From Theodoxus fluviatilis (Eukaryota > Mollusca > Gastropoda > Cycloneritida > Neritidae), in the NCBI GenBank assembly GCA_034096865.1, contig JAWQFJ010001140.1, positions 152,705-216,704 on the forward strand: DNA of 64,000 bases, given 5' to 3'. The position numbers were made by a program, and so were the translations under genes. Every line of letters starts with the position of its first letter. Within the stretch, counting starts at the first letter, position 1. A model generated the notes under the pieces. That model was not told the origin of the DNA. It searched no databases and saw only the letters and a list, made by a program, of their open reading frames with translations. Below, piece by piece: positions 1 to 11,871 of this stretch.

Positions 1-54
1 CTTGACAAGAAAAGCATTACATCGTCATCTGCCTGCACTGCGTCGCAGGAATTC

Positions 55-106
55 AATGGAACCAAAGATCCTATATACACAGTGTATATAGGGTCTTTAA
101 TGGAAC
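55..106. mobile_element. Tiny hairpin insertion flanked by an 8-bp direct repeat
   Basis: Bases 64-79 and 83-98 form a 16-bp stem (AAAGATCCTATATACA against TGTATATAGGGTCTTT, one mismatch) with a 3-base loop. The direct repeat AATGGAAC lies on each side (55-62 and 99-106). This looks like a very small MITE remnant or excision scar with an 8-bp target-site duplication, the size made by hAT-type transposases. The superfamily is inference; the hairpin and direct repeat are seen directly. Confidence 0.45.
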
Positions 107-330
107 TATGAGGCACGGGAGTTTTAAGCATTATCTTTCGGTTTGCAGCTCTGCCGAAACCGCTTGCAAGAGAGTATTGCCCCCACTAGTCCAGTGCAAA
201 ATGAACATGTCGTGGCATGTACATTGATCAATCACGTCCTATCTTTGGATACAATCTAGCCTTGGCAGAGTAAAACCATTTCATGTTGGTATGTTTTTTG
301 TTTTTTTGTTGTTTTTTTCGGGTTTTTTTT
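107..330. other. Plain non-coding sequence with T-rich end
   Basis: No open frame or repeat was recognised. The last 40 bases are runs of T broken by single G or C bases and lead straight into the LINE-like 3' end that follows. Confidence 0.5.
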
Positions 331-395
331 GGCGCTTTGAGTCTCACTGTGTGGGAGTATTGCGCGTTATAAGAGTGATCTATTATTATTATTTT
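331..395 (+). mobile_element. L2-like LINE 3' terminus, copy 1 (5'-truncated)
   Basis: The segment begins GGCGCTTTGAGTCTCACTG, carries GCGCGTTATAAG and ends in (ATT)4. This matches the layout of the two other LINE tails in the window (15199-15278 plus strand, 55281-55386 minus strand): a GCGC..TTGAG stem strand, a second GCGC strand before TATAAG, then a short microsatellite tail. Only the last 65 bases of the element are present, as expected from 5' truncation during target-primed reverse transcription. The L2/CR1-group assignment rests on pattern memory. Confidence 0.5.
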
Positions 396-792
396 GTTTA
401 AATCTTCTACACCCTCTTTCTGTCATAATTTGCATGCACCACCATTTTTTCCTGACAGTTTTTAACTAAAAAAGCAAAACACAAAAGGACGTACAAGCAT
501 CAACGCCAAAGTTACGCGGAAGAACAGGAAGATGAGCGATAGAAAAAGCAAAAACGTGGACAAAGAGCAACGATGAAAGGTATTTCATAGAACTAGGGAC
601 TGCATCAATGGCACCTCATTTATGGTCGCTCCGATACATGTCCGAATTCTATGGAGAGGAGTCCGACTAACTACCACAGACACCATTCATTTCGTCCTAA
701 GAGACCACCTGGCCTAACCTCACGCCGTAGCCTGGCTAAGGGATGATGAATGAATCAGGAAGACGCAGGCGTGCTCCTCCTTCCCCCAACAG
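396..792. other. Non-coding stretch, nothing recognised
   Basis: AT-rich sequence with A-rich runs around 465-560. No convincing frame, tRNA box or repeat was seen. Confidence 0.5.
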
Positions 793-1338
793 TCACGACA
801 CTTCGGTTCCTCGCACTCCATGGGTGCCCAGATATTCGTAGGCGTGGGAAACAGCACAGGAGAGGAAAGATGGAACAAGGAGACAGCGTAAGAAAGCACG
901 CTTGCATTGACGTGCTTTTTGCTTGAAATATCTGCCATCGTGGACGCGGAGCATGGTGTCATGCCATCTAGTGGATACTGTGGACACAACGAAGTCCAAT
1001 TGTATCGCAAATGATCTTTGGTGCAGCCACGATCCAGCCTTGGGTTGAAAAGCTCTCCTGTGAATCGAGATGGACTTTCTACGAGTCTGTGCATCCTGTC
1101 TGTTTGCGTGTTTGTTGTAGAAGAACGATCCGGGGGCCTGATGACCGGGGGATAACATGCCAATTGCTTGGAGGTTGAGTTCGTGTATGACAGCGCCGGT
1201 GATCTCTACAAGCAACGCTCGTGAACGATTGAGAAGAGTGAGACCCTGCTGTTCCTGGGCCAGATGTGTTTCTTCCCTCAATGTCATTTGCGGTACATAG
1301 GTTGTCCAACCGGTATTCTTGATAGAAAGACGAGGCAT
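793..1338 (-). CDS. Unidentified open frame, 181 codons
   Basis: An ATG-started frame on the minus strand runs 181 codons in non-repetitive, balanced-composition DNA. The product has no signal peptide and no membrane segment that I can see. It is rich in Arg, His and Ser, with a basic middle (residues about 85-105) and a Cys-containing basic patch near residues 143-152. I recognise no domain. Both other minus-strand frames are also open over long parts of the same stretch, which weakens the case that this one is translated. In 64 kb of both strands one random frame of this length is about what chance would give, so it may be an exon, a decayed transposon gene or nothing. Confidence 0.2.
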   Translation of the reverse strand: MPRLSIKNTGWTTYVPQMTLREETHLAQEQQGLTLLNRSRALLVEITGAVIHELNLQAIGMLSPGHQAPGSFFYNKHANRQDAQTRRKSISIHRRAFQPKAGSWLHQRSFAIQLDFVVSTVSTRWHDTMLRVHDGRYFKQKARQCKRAFLRCLLVPSFLSCAVSHAYEYLGTHGVRGTEVS

Positions 1339-1596
1339 GACACATTACTGTTTTGGTGCGAAATGGTCTATATTTACTGCATCCACACCCAGTCATGGTG
1401 ATCAACGAGATGAACAGATGTTTGTCATACACTCACCTACAATTGCTTCAGTGAATGATCCGCCCTGGTAAACGCAGGTGCCGACAAGAAAAATGGCGAC
1501 CAACATTTTTCGGGGGGTGGCAAGGGGAAAATAGAGGGGAAATGAAGTTTCTAGTGTGACAGGGTGAAAGTGCTCTTATCCCTCTCCCCCCACCCA

Positions 1597-1599
1597 CCC

Positions 1600-1650
<51 letters not shown>

Positions 1651-2119
1651 TCACACAAACACTAACACACACATGCACAGAAATACACATACGCACGCAC
1701 ACACAGACACACACATACACACATACGCAGACACAAGCACACACCCACACACGCACACGCACAGGGACACATGCACACACACAAACATACACACATACAC
1801 ACACATTCACACATACACTCGCGCACACACACACACACACATACACACTCACACTCACACATCCACACACGCGCGCGCGCGGGCGTACACACACACAAAC
1901 ACACACACATGCACACACACACTCACACATACTCACACACACACACACACACACACACATACGCACACACACACACACAAAAGCACACACACACTCACAC
2001 ATGCACACACACGCATGCACAAACACAAACACACACATACACATTCACACATACACTCACACTCACACATACACACACATGCGCGCGCGGGCGCACACAC
2101 ACACAAACACACACACATG

Positions 2120-2152
<33 letters not shown>

Positions 2153-2165
2153 ATACTCACACACA

Positions 2166-2196
<31 letters not shown>

Positions 2197-2352
2197 GCGC
2201 ACACACACACTCACACATGCACACACACGCATGCACAAACACAAACACACACATACACATTCACACATACACTCACACTCACACATTCACACACATGCGC
2301 GCGCGGGCGCACACACACACACACACACACACATGCACACACACACACACAT

Positions 2353-2390
<38 letters not shown>
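1597..2390. repeat. AC-rich microsatellite complex with about 210-bp higher-order copies
   Basis: Nearly 800 bases consist of (CA)n interrupted by CATG, CACTCACACTCAC and a GCGCGCGGGCGC block. The GC-rich block recurs at 1871-1885, 2081-2094 and 2296-2310, and the sequence around it (ATACACATTCACACATACACTC before, ACACATGCACACAC after) recurs with it. A roughly 210-215 bp unit has therefore been duplicated inside the dinucleotide tract. Long open frames here (Thr/His on plus, Cys/Val on minus) are translations of the repeat, not genes. Confidence 0.9.

Positions 2391-3810
<1,420 letters not shown>

Positions 3811-3878
<68 letters not shown>
3811..3878. repeat. (CT)n microsatellite, 68 bp
   Basis: Uninterrupted CT dinucleotides. 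The polypyrimidine tract is not followed by a recognisable exon. Confidence 0.97.
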
Positions 3879-3881
<3 letters not shown>

Positions 3882-4847
3882 GATTTTTTGTTTGGATCCA
3901 TTCTCTCCAGCTTCCGATCATCAGTAGGAAGCTGATCATGGGAGGTGTCGGTATGGAGAAAAAATATATTATGGTCACCTCTGGTGGAAAAACCATTCTG
4001 CCGTTGTTTATTGTTGTGATCAATGAGACGAAGTCATCAGAACTTCTCATGCACATCCATACAAAGAACAAAACGTTTACCTATTTGAATCTACCGATGT
4101 ATCACTTGCTTAATTTTCTGTTTTCTTCCTTTGGAGAAGAAGGCAGGGATGCTTAGAGGAAGTTCATTGCGAGCAGGTGCAATTCCTGGTTTACCTAGCC
4201 AATATAAAAAAGTCAAGACTTTTGTCTGCATTGCGTGCAGCCGTTGCGGTAGGTGAAATACACCTTATTTGCTGAAGTGTGAAGTCAAGGAAAAGACGAC
4301 TATGCCAACTGGACGTTCCTTGCTTCAAGCAGCGGTTTCTGATTTCCTCCGACAATACTGAGCATTCACGACCTTCAAGCTGTAGAATGCACAGTCGCCG
4401 CCACAGGTTTCAGAAGCCAGTATCGCAAGAATGTGACTGTCTTTGCAGGCAACAAGAGATAAAGAATGAAACCAACAACAAAAGAAACACGACACGCCCG
4501 ATGCGTTCTCACTTTCATATCCGTATTATTTTCCCTGAAACTCTTAGTGTCTGGCAAAGGATACACACAGAAGCTCTGTGATTGCTCAGAGCAGTGATTC
4601 GTGCAGAGTAGGAAATCAAGAACAGATGAGCAAAGTCTTTCTCGCTAATTTGATTTGAGTCCTTGAACCCAGCTGAATAATGTTAACGTTCGCTTCCTTG
4701 TCGACATCAAGGTTTAATTTTTTTATCATACCTTGCACAGTAAAAACGCAGGAAGAGGAAAACTACGGCGACTTCTGTTTTCGTTTAGGAAAATACAGCA
4801 CCAAGGATAATAGTAGAGGTAAGGAGCCGGTGTCAGACTATACAAAG
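3879..4847. other. Non-coding stretch, nothing recognised
   Basis: Mixed composition. A 100-codon frame at 4279-4581 is basic and Arg/His/Gln-rich without a recognisable motif. A copy of AAGGATAATAGT at 4803-4814 recurs just past the palindrome at 4970-4981. Confidence 0.4.
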
Positions 4848-4971
4848 TTCACCTGGAAAAAAAGAAAACAGAAAAAAATGACCGGAGTCTGACCAATTGT
4901 ATTCTCTCACGAGAGAATACAATTGGTCAGACTCCGGTCATTTTTTTCTGTTTTCTTTTTTTCCAGGTGAA
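4848..4971. repeat. Near-perfect 124-bp palindrome (61-bp arms, 2-bp centre)
   Basis: Left arm 4848-4908 (starting TTCACCTGGAAAAAAAG) and right arm 4911-4971 are reverse complements with only AC (4909-4910) between them. The 12-base direct repeat AAGGATAATAGT lies at 4803-4814 and 4970-4981. The right arm ends in a long T/C tract followed by CAG, resembling a 3' splice site, but no exon follows. It may be a foldback element, a recent inverted duplication, or a sequencing or assembly foldback. Confidence 0.85.
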
Positions 4972-4981
4972 GGATAATAGT

Positions 4982-7100
4982 GTATGTTCAAACAATCTCG
5001 AGTCAAAATCTACTGAGTCATTGTCAAGGACAAATACATCCCATTTCGCAACCCGTGATTCAGCAATCCAGTTCAAGATGCACTGGACAAAGATCAGCGG
5101 GGAAAAAAACCACTGCTTGGCACAACACTATTGTCTTAGGCGGGTGCTCATTACTTAGCCAATTGAAGCTATGAGCCAACCATTGGGGTCAGACAGTGTT
5201 GGCCTAGTTCAGGAGAGGACAAGACTTTTTGACCTCCATGACAGAAGATCCGCCAGGGCGGGAAACTTGGGACAAGGCTTTGTGCCTAAAGGTGGGTAGC
5301 GAAAAATCGATGGCTTATCTACCCTGGGTATTAGATACATTCACCCTCCAGCAAGGAGTCGGGTACGATTCGGGTATTAGTCCAGTCAAAACACCTCCGT
5401 CAGTCTTCAATCCGGGTGACTCACAGTGAGGTGACAAGATGGCTGCGATCTCCAAAAGCTAGAGATCTCCCGGTATGTGTGAATGCTGGGCGGCCTTCCT
5501 GTACGACTGGAATTGCGATCCTGGTTCTGCCCTTGGATGAAGTGTAAAACATTGTTGTTGGGACTGGTATTCCGATCTACCGCGCTTTGAGGACGAAGAG
5601 ATGTGTGAGCTGTGACATGGGATGAGAGGAACGTGCGCAGTCGGTGGTTTTTAGGTAAGCAGATTATCGCAGCACCGCTACATCAGAAGAGTGCATCACA
5701 GCTATACCGCTTTATGAAAAGAATCCAGTGTGACACCATTATTCGAGAGTAAAAAACTGCACAGTGACGCTCCTGGCGCGGGAGAATTCAGTCAGGCACC
5801 CTCGTTTTGTGGACAGAAAATACACTCACTTGATACAATGAAATCCCCGACCATTCAAATATACCACTGCATCGCGGTAACAAAAAAATGAGCATTACAA
5901 CAGCACTTCACAGAGATAATTTGTGTCATAGAATATCTACATAACTCATTATTTATTAAAAGAGTTGACCAAAAATCTTCAACTATTCATAGCTGTGTCT
6001 CTGATTTATCAATAGGAGGAATCAACTCACTTCGTCTGACCATACCGAGGAAGTTATTTCGGAGCCTCCACTTTGTCGGAAGAAGTAGACTTTTCAACTG
6101 TGTTTCATCTAAAGCCGGTGCTTCATTGCAGGATACTAATGCCGCACATTCAGTGTCCAGCCTGATAATTTGGTCGAATCACATCTGTTTTATGCGCTCA
6201 CACAAGTAAGCAAATGTCCGACATTTTTTCTCCAGTTCGCATGCAAAACACTCACTTTCAATATCACTGACACACGTACAAAGGAACCGGAACCGATTGG
6301 CAGTATTAGAATCTCAAAGCTTTATGTAGAATACATCAGTAGTTCGTTTTAATAGTTACATTTTTCAAATCAAAATGTGGACTATTGAGTGAGTCGGTGT
6401 ACTGGCAACCGTTAAAGTCGGTCACTTTGACAACAGACGCTTTTGAGACTCCTTCGAACGAGAGTGCCAAGACAGATAATCACGGCTTAAAGTATGATCA
6501 TGTTAAAGTGTTGGTCAGACATTAAAAAGGCCGCGCACGAGGCTTTAACTAGATGTCATATGCCCGATTTTTTCTCTCAAAACATTTTCTCGACGTTTTG
6601 GAACGAGAGTATTTAATTCGTTCCTGTGACCACAATCAACCCTTTTGCGACTATTTCGAAATGTATACTGTTGTTTGGTAACGATATCTGTGCATGTGTG
6701 TCGGGAATTCTTAAAATGAGCCTTTTGCAGGCGAACTGGAGAGGAAATGCATAGCGGAGCACGGCGCGTGGCAGCCAGTCTCGGCCAGTCATAAAATGCT
6801 GCGTGCGGGGCCCGAATTTTGTGTCGGGACACAGTGTGCGGCATTAGTGTCTTCTAACTAAGCAGCGGCTTAAATGTTGTATTTTATTATCTCGTCGCTA
6901 ATTTTTGTCATTAAGGAGGATAGAATATTATAAGGTTTTCTTATACAAGTTCTCCCCTTGCCTAATAGTTTTATGCATCCATTTCAGATAGATGGATGGA
7001 GCTTTCTGGCCTCAAAACCTGTATAGGCTATGTAAGGCCATTGAGCACGAAAACAACTAGAATAGTTCAGAGTAAGCGCAAATCAAGTCACGGTGTCCCT
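4982..7100. other. Two-kilobase stretch without recognisable genes
   Basis: AT-rich intergenic or intronic sequence. No frame above about 100 codons, no repeat array and no transposon signature was seen. The 99-codon minus frame at 6545-6844 has no recognisable motif. Confidence 0.4.
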
Positions 7101-7166
7101 AGTTATTCGCCTCTAACAAATCGCGTAGGGAGACGCGGTGGGTCTATTCTGACCCCCGACCCACAG
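7101..7166 (-). repeat. Dispersed element end, copy A
   Basis: Read on the minus strand, this segment aligns with 24653-24726 over about 66 bases. Shared blocks include TGTGGGT, GGGGGT, GACCCACC, CGTCTCCC and AGAGGCGAATAACT. From memory, a block ending in TAAGAGGCGACTAA is very common in gastropod genomes and transcripts, so this is probably one end of a dispersed mollusc repeat. The first monomer of the adjacent minisatellite lies inside it. Confidence 0.5.
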
Positions 7167-7358
7167 GGAGACGCGGTGGGTCTATTCTGGCCCCCGACCC
7201 ACAGGGAGACGCGGTGGGTCTATTCTGACCCCCGACCCACAGGGAGACGCGGTGGGTCTATTCTGACCCCCGACCCACAGGGAGACGCGGTGGGTCTATT
7301 CTGACCCCCGACCCACAGGGAGACGCGGTGGGTCTATTCTGACCCCCACCCACAGGGG
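7128..7358. repeat. 38-bp minisatellite, six copies
   Basis: Six head-to-tail monomers start at 7128, 7166, 7204, 7242, 7280 and 7318, each beginning GGGAGACGCGGTGGGTCTAT and ending CCCACA. They are almost identical (one A/G change in copy 2; the last copy lacks a G in the C run), so amplification is recent. Each monomer has inverted halves: GTGGGTC near the start pairs with GACCCAC near the end. 38 is not a multiple of three, so frames through it are not meaningful. Confidence 0.95.
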
Positions 7359-8699
7359 GCTGCATCACTTTCACGTTTCAGAGTTTATCCGATGTGTGGT
7401 GTTCTTAAAAGACTCACTGTTATGTGATGGACTCTCAGGAAACGACACAAAATCACAAAACTGAAATACGCTTTTAAAAGTAAAGTGCAATAGTACTTTA
7501 TTTGGTTTCCTTGAATAAATGTGCATGTACCGTGTACACCGATTGTGTTCCGATGAAAGAAAGTTGTGTGGATTTAACTGTATAATTTAGCAGAAAATGC
7601 GGTGAAACTCTCTGTGAGTTCAAGATTAAATACACATAATTTCCATTAACTGCAAAATAAAAAGCTTATTTTTCAGTCAGCCATTTTTGCGTCTATTAAA
7701 TATAAAGAAGATGTATAAATCGATAAAATCTCGAAACCAATACTGTGCCCACAGAATCCTACCCGGCATCTTCATCATCACTCGCGTGCCCAGTCAAAAC
7801 GTTGTCAATGTAGGTGTGGTTGTCTTAGTTTCCTGAATAATCCTGAAAAACAGGACATTTCCTTGACCAATTTGCACAAAATATGGATATTATATAAAGA
7901 ATTCTGAAAGCATGGAATGAGGAAGTTACACAGAAACCCACAAGTCATTTTTCGCTACAAGGATCAATCAAAACAAAAGTCGAACTGCGTTTTATGGCAA
8001 CACCAGTATGAGGACACCCAGCACCAGTGCATTCTCTCCGCCTATGCAAAGCACGTCTCCCAGACTGACACATCCGAAATATGTTTACGAGAAAAGGCCT
8101 CTTGCCGGTGATTAATGTTGCAGGGTTGTCATCTGTAACGTCAAAGGATATGTGTTCCCAAGAGGTCCGGGATGTGGAGAGAATACTGGCGCGTAAGTAA
8201 GGCTCGACAACAGATCCAGATTCCCAATGCACGGTGCACACAAGACACTGCCTTCGCGAGGACTGACTCCCTACGATACTCCTCATGGAGATCACACACA
8301 GGGGAAACAGCCTTGTTTGACCTGAATACATGCGCGCGCGGGCACCGAAGCGTGAACAAACCTTGTGAACAGCCTAGCCACGACCACACGTTTTACTGCC
8401 TCATAGAAATCGTGGTGGTGGCGGCGAAGGAGGAAGAAGACGAGGATGTCGAGGAGGACGAGAGGGACAGGGGAGATCATGAGCTTGAGAGACAGGGGGT
8501 GGGACATGGGGGAGAGGTACAGTAGACAAGAGCGCAAGGTAAGAAATGCGTTCGAGAAACAGGAGAAGAAAGACGACATAAAGAAGGAGAAAATCTGCAC
8601 TATATAGGAGCTAACATTCTGCAACCGTACCACCGACAAGGGAAACAGAAAGACAGTGAAAACTAGTTGAACTGAGATGGGGAGTGCATTCATTTATAG

Positions 8700-8701
<2 letters not shown>
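7359..8701. other. Non-coding stretch, nothing recognised
   Basis: AT-rich to 8000, then mixed, with an acidic low-complexity GAG/GAC stretch around 8420-8480. Frames of 117-133 codons overlap on opposite strands between 7945 and 8693 but show no domain or signal, and I do not call them. Confidence 0.4.
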
Positions 8702-8749
<48 letters not shown>

Positions 8750-8793
8750 CAGAGAGAGACAGAGAGAGACAGAGACAGAGAGAGAGAGAGACA
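8702..8793. repeat. (GA)n with (GACAGA) interruptions
   Basis: Purine dinucleotide tract immediately left of the foldback element at 8799. Confidence 0.95.
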
Positions 8794-8798
8794 GATGG

Positions 8799-9007
8799 CT
8801 TGTTTACGAGGCGCAGCAATGTGCAGCGCTGCTCAGCGCTGCACAGCGCTTGCGCCGTGAAACGGCTTGTTCAGGACGCGTAGCGCTGCAAAGCGCTGCA
8901 TGTGATTCGGCGCTTTGCAGCGCTGCGCGTCCTGAACAAGCCGTTTCACGGCGCAAGCGCTGTGCGGCGCTGAGCAGCGCTGCACATTGCTGCGCCTCGT
9001 GAACAAG
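8799..9007. mobile_element. GCGCTGC-rich foldback MITE, 209 bp
   Basis: Two arms of about 100 bp are inverted copies. The left arm starts CTTGTTTACGAGGCGCAGCA and the right arm ends with its near-complement (TGCTGCGCCTCGTGAACAAG). Each arm contains several GCAGCGCTGC palindromes and the shared block CGTGAAACGGCTTGTTCAGGA, so the whole element can fold into one long hairpin with cruciform sub-hairpins. It has no coding capacity and sits exactly between (GA)n on the left and GAGA/(CAGA)n on the right, as if inserted into a purine microsatellite. No clear target-site duplication could be set apart from the flanking repeat. Confidence 0.8.
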
Positions 9008-9009
9008 GC

Positions 9010-9022
9010 TAGAGAGAGAGAA

Positions 9023-9103
<81 letters not shown>
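9010..9103. repeat. (GA)n then (CAGA)n microsatellite
   Basis: About 20 CAGA tetramers follow a short GA run directly after the foldback element. Confidence 0.97.
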
Positions 9104-9688
9104 GGGGTCAAGCGGGAGAGGGTGATAGGAAGGGGGGGGGGGGAGAAACAGAGATAGAGAAAGAAAGATGGGGAGGAGTAAAGCGAAGGAGTGAGGAGAA
9201 CGTAAGGGATGGAGAGAGGGTGTGTGAGAGTGGGTGGGAGGAGGGAAGGGGGGGGGGGGGCGGATTAGGGGAGGAAGGCGAGAGGAAACATTGAAGGGGA
9301 AATAAATCACTTGAAATCAAAGTCAAACAACGAAATGTTTTTACCAAATTTGTCTCTGAGGAAAGTACAGTTAACCTCATGGTATTCAGTTGTTTGTTCA
9401 TGCAGTATGTCAATTTATGAGTCTATTGCATTACTCACTCAGGAGGGGCTCGTTTAGTTCTAACCGGTGACGAATAAAATAACTCGGCTTTATGGTATTT
9501 TCCTTTCCTTCCAGATTTATAACCTCCCGCAATCGTGACATGTTGATGTCCAGAAACCCAACCGTAATAGATTTTATTTTGTATCATGCTAAAACCTTTG
9601 TAGATGTGAGGTTCGTAGTTCACGGTAAAGACGAATCAGTAAATCTCAGTTCAAAACAGTGAATGGTAGTTGTTCTCTCTGCCTCTCT
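9104..9688. other. G/A-rich then plain sequence
   Basis: Purine-rich with G runs of 10-12 bases to 9300, then ordinary AT-balanced DNA. No gene was recognised. Confidence 0.4.
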
Positions 9689-9711
9689 GTCTCTCTCTCC
9701 CACTGTCTCTA

Positions 9712-9760
<49 letters not shown>

Positions 9761-9887
9761 CTCTCTCTCTCTGTATGTATGTATGTCTGTCTCCATGTCT
9801 GTGTCTGTCTCCCTGCCTGTCTCCCTGCCTGTCTCCCTGCCTGTCTCCCTGCCTGCCTGCCTGCCTGTCTGTCTGTCTGTCTGTCTT

Positions 9888-9956
<69 letters not shown>

Positions 9957-10199
9957 ATGTCTGTCTGTCTGTATGTCTGTCTGTATGTCTGTCTGTCTGA
10001 CTCTCTGACTCTCTGACTCTCTGACTCTCTGTCTTTCTCTCTCTGTGTCTCTCTATCTGTGTCTCTCTCTGTGTCTCTCTCTGTCTCTCTCTGTCTCTCT
10101 CTCTCTCTGTCTCTTTTTCTGTGTGTGTCTCTCTCTCCTTATCTCTCTCTCTGCGTCTCTCTCTCTGTCTCTGTCTCTCACTGTCTCCCTCTCTCTCTG

Positions 10200-10242
<43 letters not shown>

Positions 10243-10262
10243 CGCTCGCTCGCTCGCTCTCT
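9689..10262. repeat. Compound (TC)n / (TGTC)n / (CTGCC)n / (GCTC)n array, about 570 bp
   Basis: A continuous pyrimidine-biased block passes through (TC)n, (TATG), (CCTGTCTC)n, (CCTG)n, (TCTG)n, (TGACTCTC)n, imperfect TCTCTG, (TC)n and finally (GCTC)5. All three plus frames are open across it as Ser/Leu/Cys/Val strings. This is a repeat artefact. Confidence 0.95.
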
Positions 10263-11372
10263 CCTGTCATCTTGTATCAAATTAGGAAAACAAAAAACCT
10301 TGCTCCACCAGCATTCCGTTACTGGCACCGAGACAATGAAGATGGGGACAGTAAACGAACACGGTGGCTGTGAAATAAGAGTTGGTACTTTATGTTAGTA
10401 AACATCGTGTAGTTGAAATCGGGATACGACACTGTGGACTGGCAACAGAGGTATCTGTACACAACGTCTGAGTGTCGTGTTTCAAAACCGAGAGACTGTG
10501 TTATCTCTGGCTCTTTGGTTCATTGTGTTTTTCACATAGCGCCACGCGAACTGGCATAACTTGCATTTACGCTATATCCGAGACGCAGCTAGTGAAAGAC
10601 GTGCGTTTTATGCCGTTCTTGCTGGCATCTACAGGAAAATATATTCCATTAACTGTTTTGCAGACATAGATTTTCACCTCGCATTTGACAACTCTGTCTT
10701 CCCTGCCCACCCACACCCCCACACCCCCACATCCCTAAGAAAAAACCCACAATATCTCTTTAAGTCAAAACTATCTCGCAAAATGTACGTAGTGCCGCTC
10801 AAATGCAGACAGCACACCTTGCTTCCCTGGACGAATGCTTCAGTGCAAATCTGAACTCGTGGAGATTGCATATTCAGCAAAGCCTCCCAAATCCCTCTTT
10901 CTTCTTGCTCGCGTTTCACCATGACGTCAGATCCATCAGACTGCCGCCCCTGTGGCTGTGTAATCCCTGGAGCGCGATGCCTGCCTCTCAGGACACGCGG
11001 TGTCCATGCCAACAGCGCAAGCAGCACCGGGCATCCCTGATTCAACCATTTGCATCGCCACTGTCTGGGCATACTTACAGGAGCGAAACAGGCCGTTGTT
11101 GTGAATGAACTGCTGGATCCAATACTTTTGAAAGCAGCATTAGTTTAGTTGCATGCATTTTCAGATTTTTCATCTTGCACACAGTGGGGTATAGCGTTTG
11201 ACACAAAGGGAAGACGCTAAATTTACCGTCCTTGAACTCGTCCATGTTTCACGTGGGTACCCGTAATTCACAATGTGAAAGATGGCAATTTTTTCACCAC
11301 AGAGATGTTGAGCTAGAGATTTAATTTTTCAGCGAGACTGTCACTAGAAAATTATTTGAATCTGTAACGAAC
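10263..11372. other. Non-coding stretch, nothing recognised
   Basis: Ordinary composition. Frames of about 100-130 codons on both strands between 10561 and 11108 overlap each other and have no motif. A CCCACACCCCCACA run is at 10708-10725. Confidence 0.4.
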
Positions 11373-11397
11373 TGGTGTTGGTGGCCTGCAAGGGATG

Positions 11398-11510
11398 TTC
11401 CCGTTCCACCGTTTCCCATTTCGCCGTTTCCCATTTCGCCGTTTCCCATTTCGCCGTTTCCCATTTCACCGTTTCCCGTTTTGCCGTTTCCCGTTTCGCC
11501 GTATCAATCA
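11398..11510. repeat. 15-bp subterminal tandem repeat, about 7 copies
   Basis: The unit CCGTTTCCCATTTCG recurs about seven times with C/T and A/G changes (…CCGTTTTGCCGTTTCCC… in the later units). The same unit appears inverted at 12259-12282, and scattered GTACGGCGA blocks occur at 12164-12250. Subterminal repeats of this kind serve as transposase binding arrays in several DNA transposon groups; that role here is inference. Confidence 0.85.
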
Positions 11511-11540
11511 AGTAAGTGTCACTTTGCCGTAAAAGTCCCT

Positions 11541-11871
11541 CGCCGAATGTGGAATCAATTCGATCGCATGACATTGGGTTCTTCAAGAACGAATAACCAC
11601 GTTGAGGGATTCCACTCGTCAATGAACAGGAGGACTCAAGGGGCGCATCCAAACATCTTCAAGCTGTGCACACTCATCAGAGAGCAGCAAGAGCAGTCAG
11701 AGGGGCTCCTTCGACTTCGAAGAGCAGGCCAACCTCTGCGCAGAAAAGCTCCTCGGTTTCTGACCACTTCCAGGAGACTCCAACAACTCCACGAGGAAAT
11801 AAATGGTCAGCGGGCAACGTGACCTCTTGGAGTTTGTTGATGCTTGCTCCACTGCTATCGCCATCGGTTAA
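11541..11871 (+). pseudogene. MULE/FLYWCH-type transposase C-terminal remnant
   Basis: The plus frame from 11541 reads RMWNQFDRM, then SSRTNNHVEGFHSSMNRR, then AHPNIFKLCTLIREQQEQSE, and ends in RRLQQLHEEINGQR. The block R-T-N-N-H-V-E-G-x-H followed by H-P-N-I-x-K is characteristic of proteins with FLYWCH zinc fingers and MULE transposase domains in animal genomes, where it lies near the C-terminus just after the catalytic core. The frame is broken at 11820 by TGA. Shifting frame there continues as RDLLEFVDACSTAIAIG to a stop at 11869-11871, so an indel separates the true end from the rest. The zinc finger and the catalytic aspartates are absent, so the copy cannot encode active transposase. 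Bases 11678-11722 are partly duplicated at 11880-11924 downstream, another sign of decay by local rearrangement. Confidence 0.65.

Noticed and set aside
4940..4972. 3' splice site in the palindrome's right arm
   Set aside because: Pyrimidine tract plus CAG is present, but no open exon follows and the sequence is simply the complement of the left arm.
9659..10398. Ser/Leu/Cys/Val frames of about 112-117 codons in all three plus frames
   Set aside because: Artefact of the (TC)n/(TGTC)n block.
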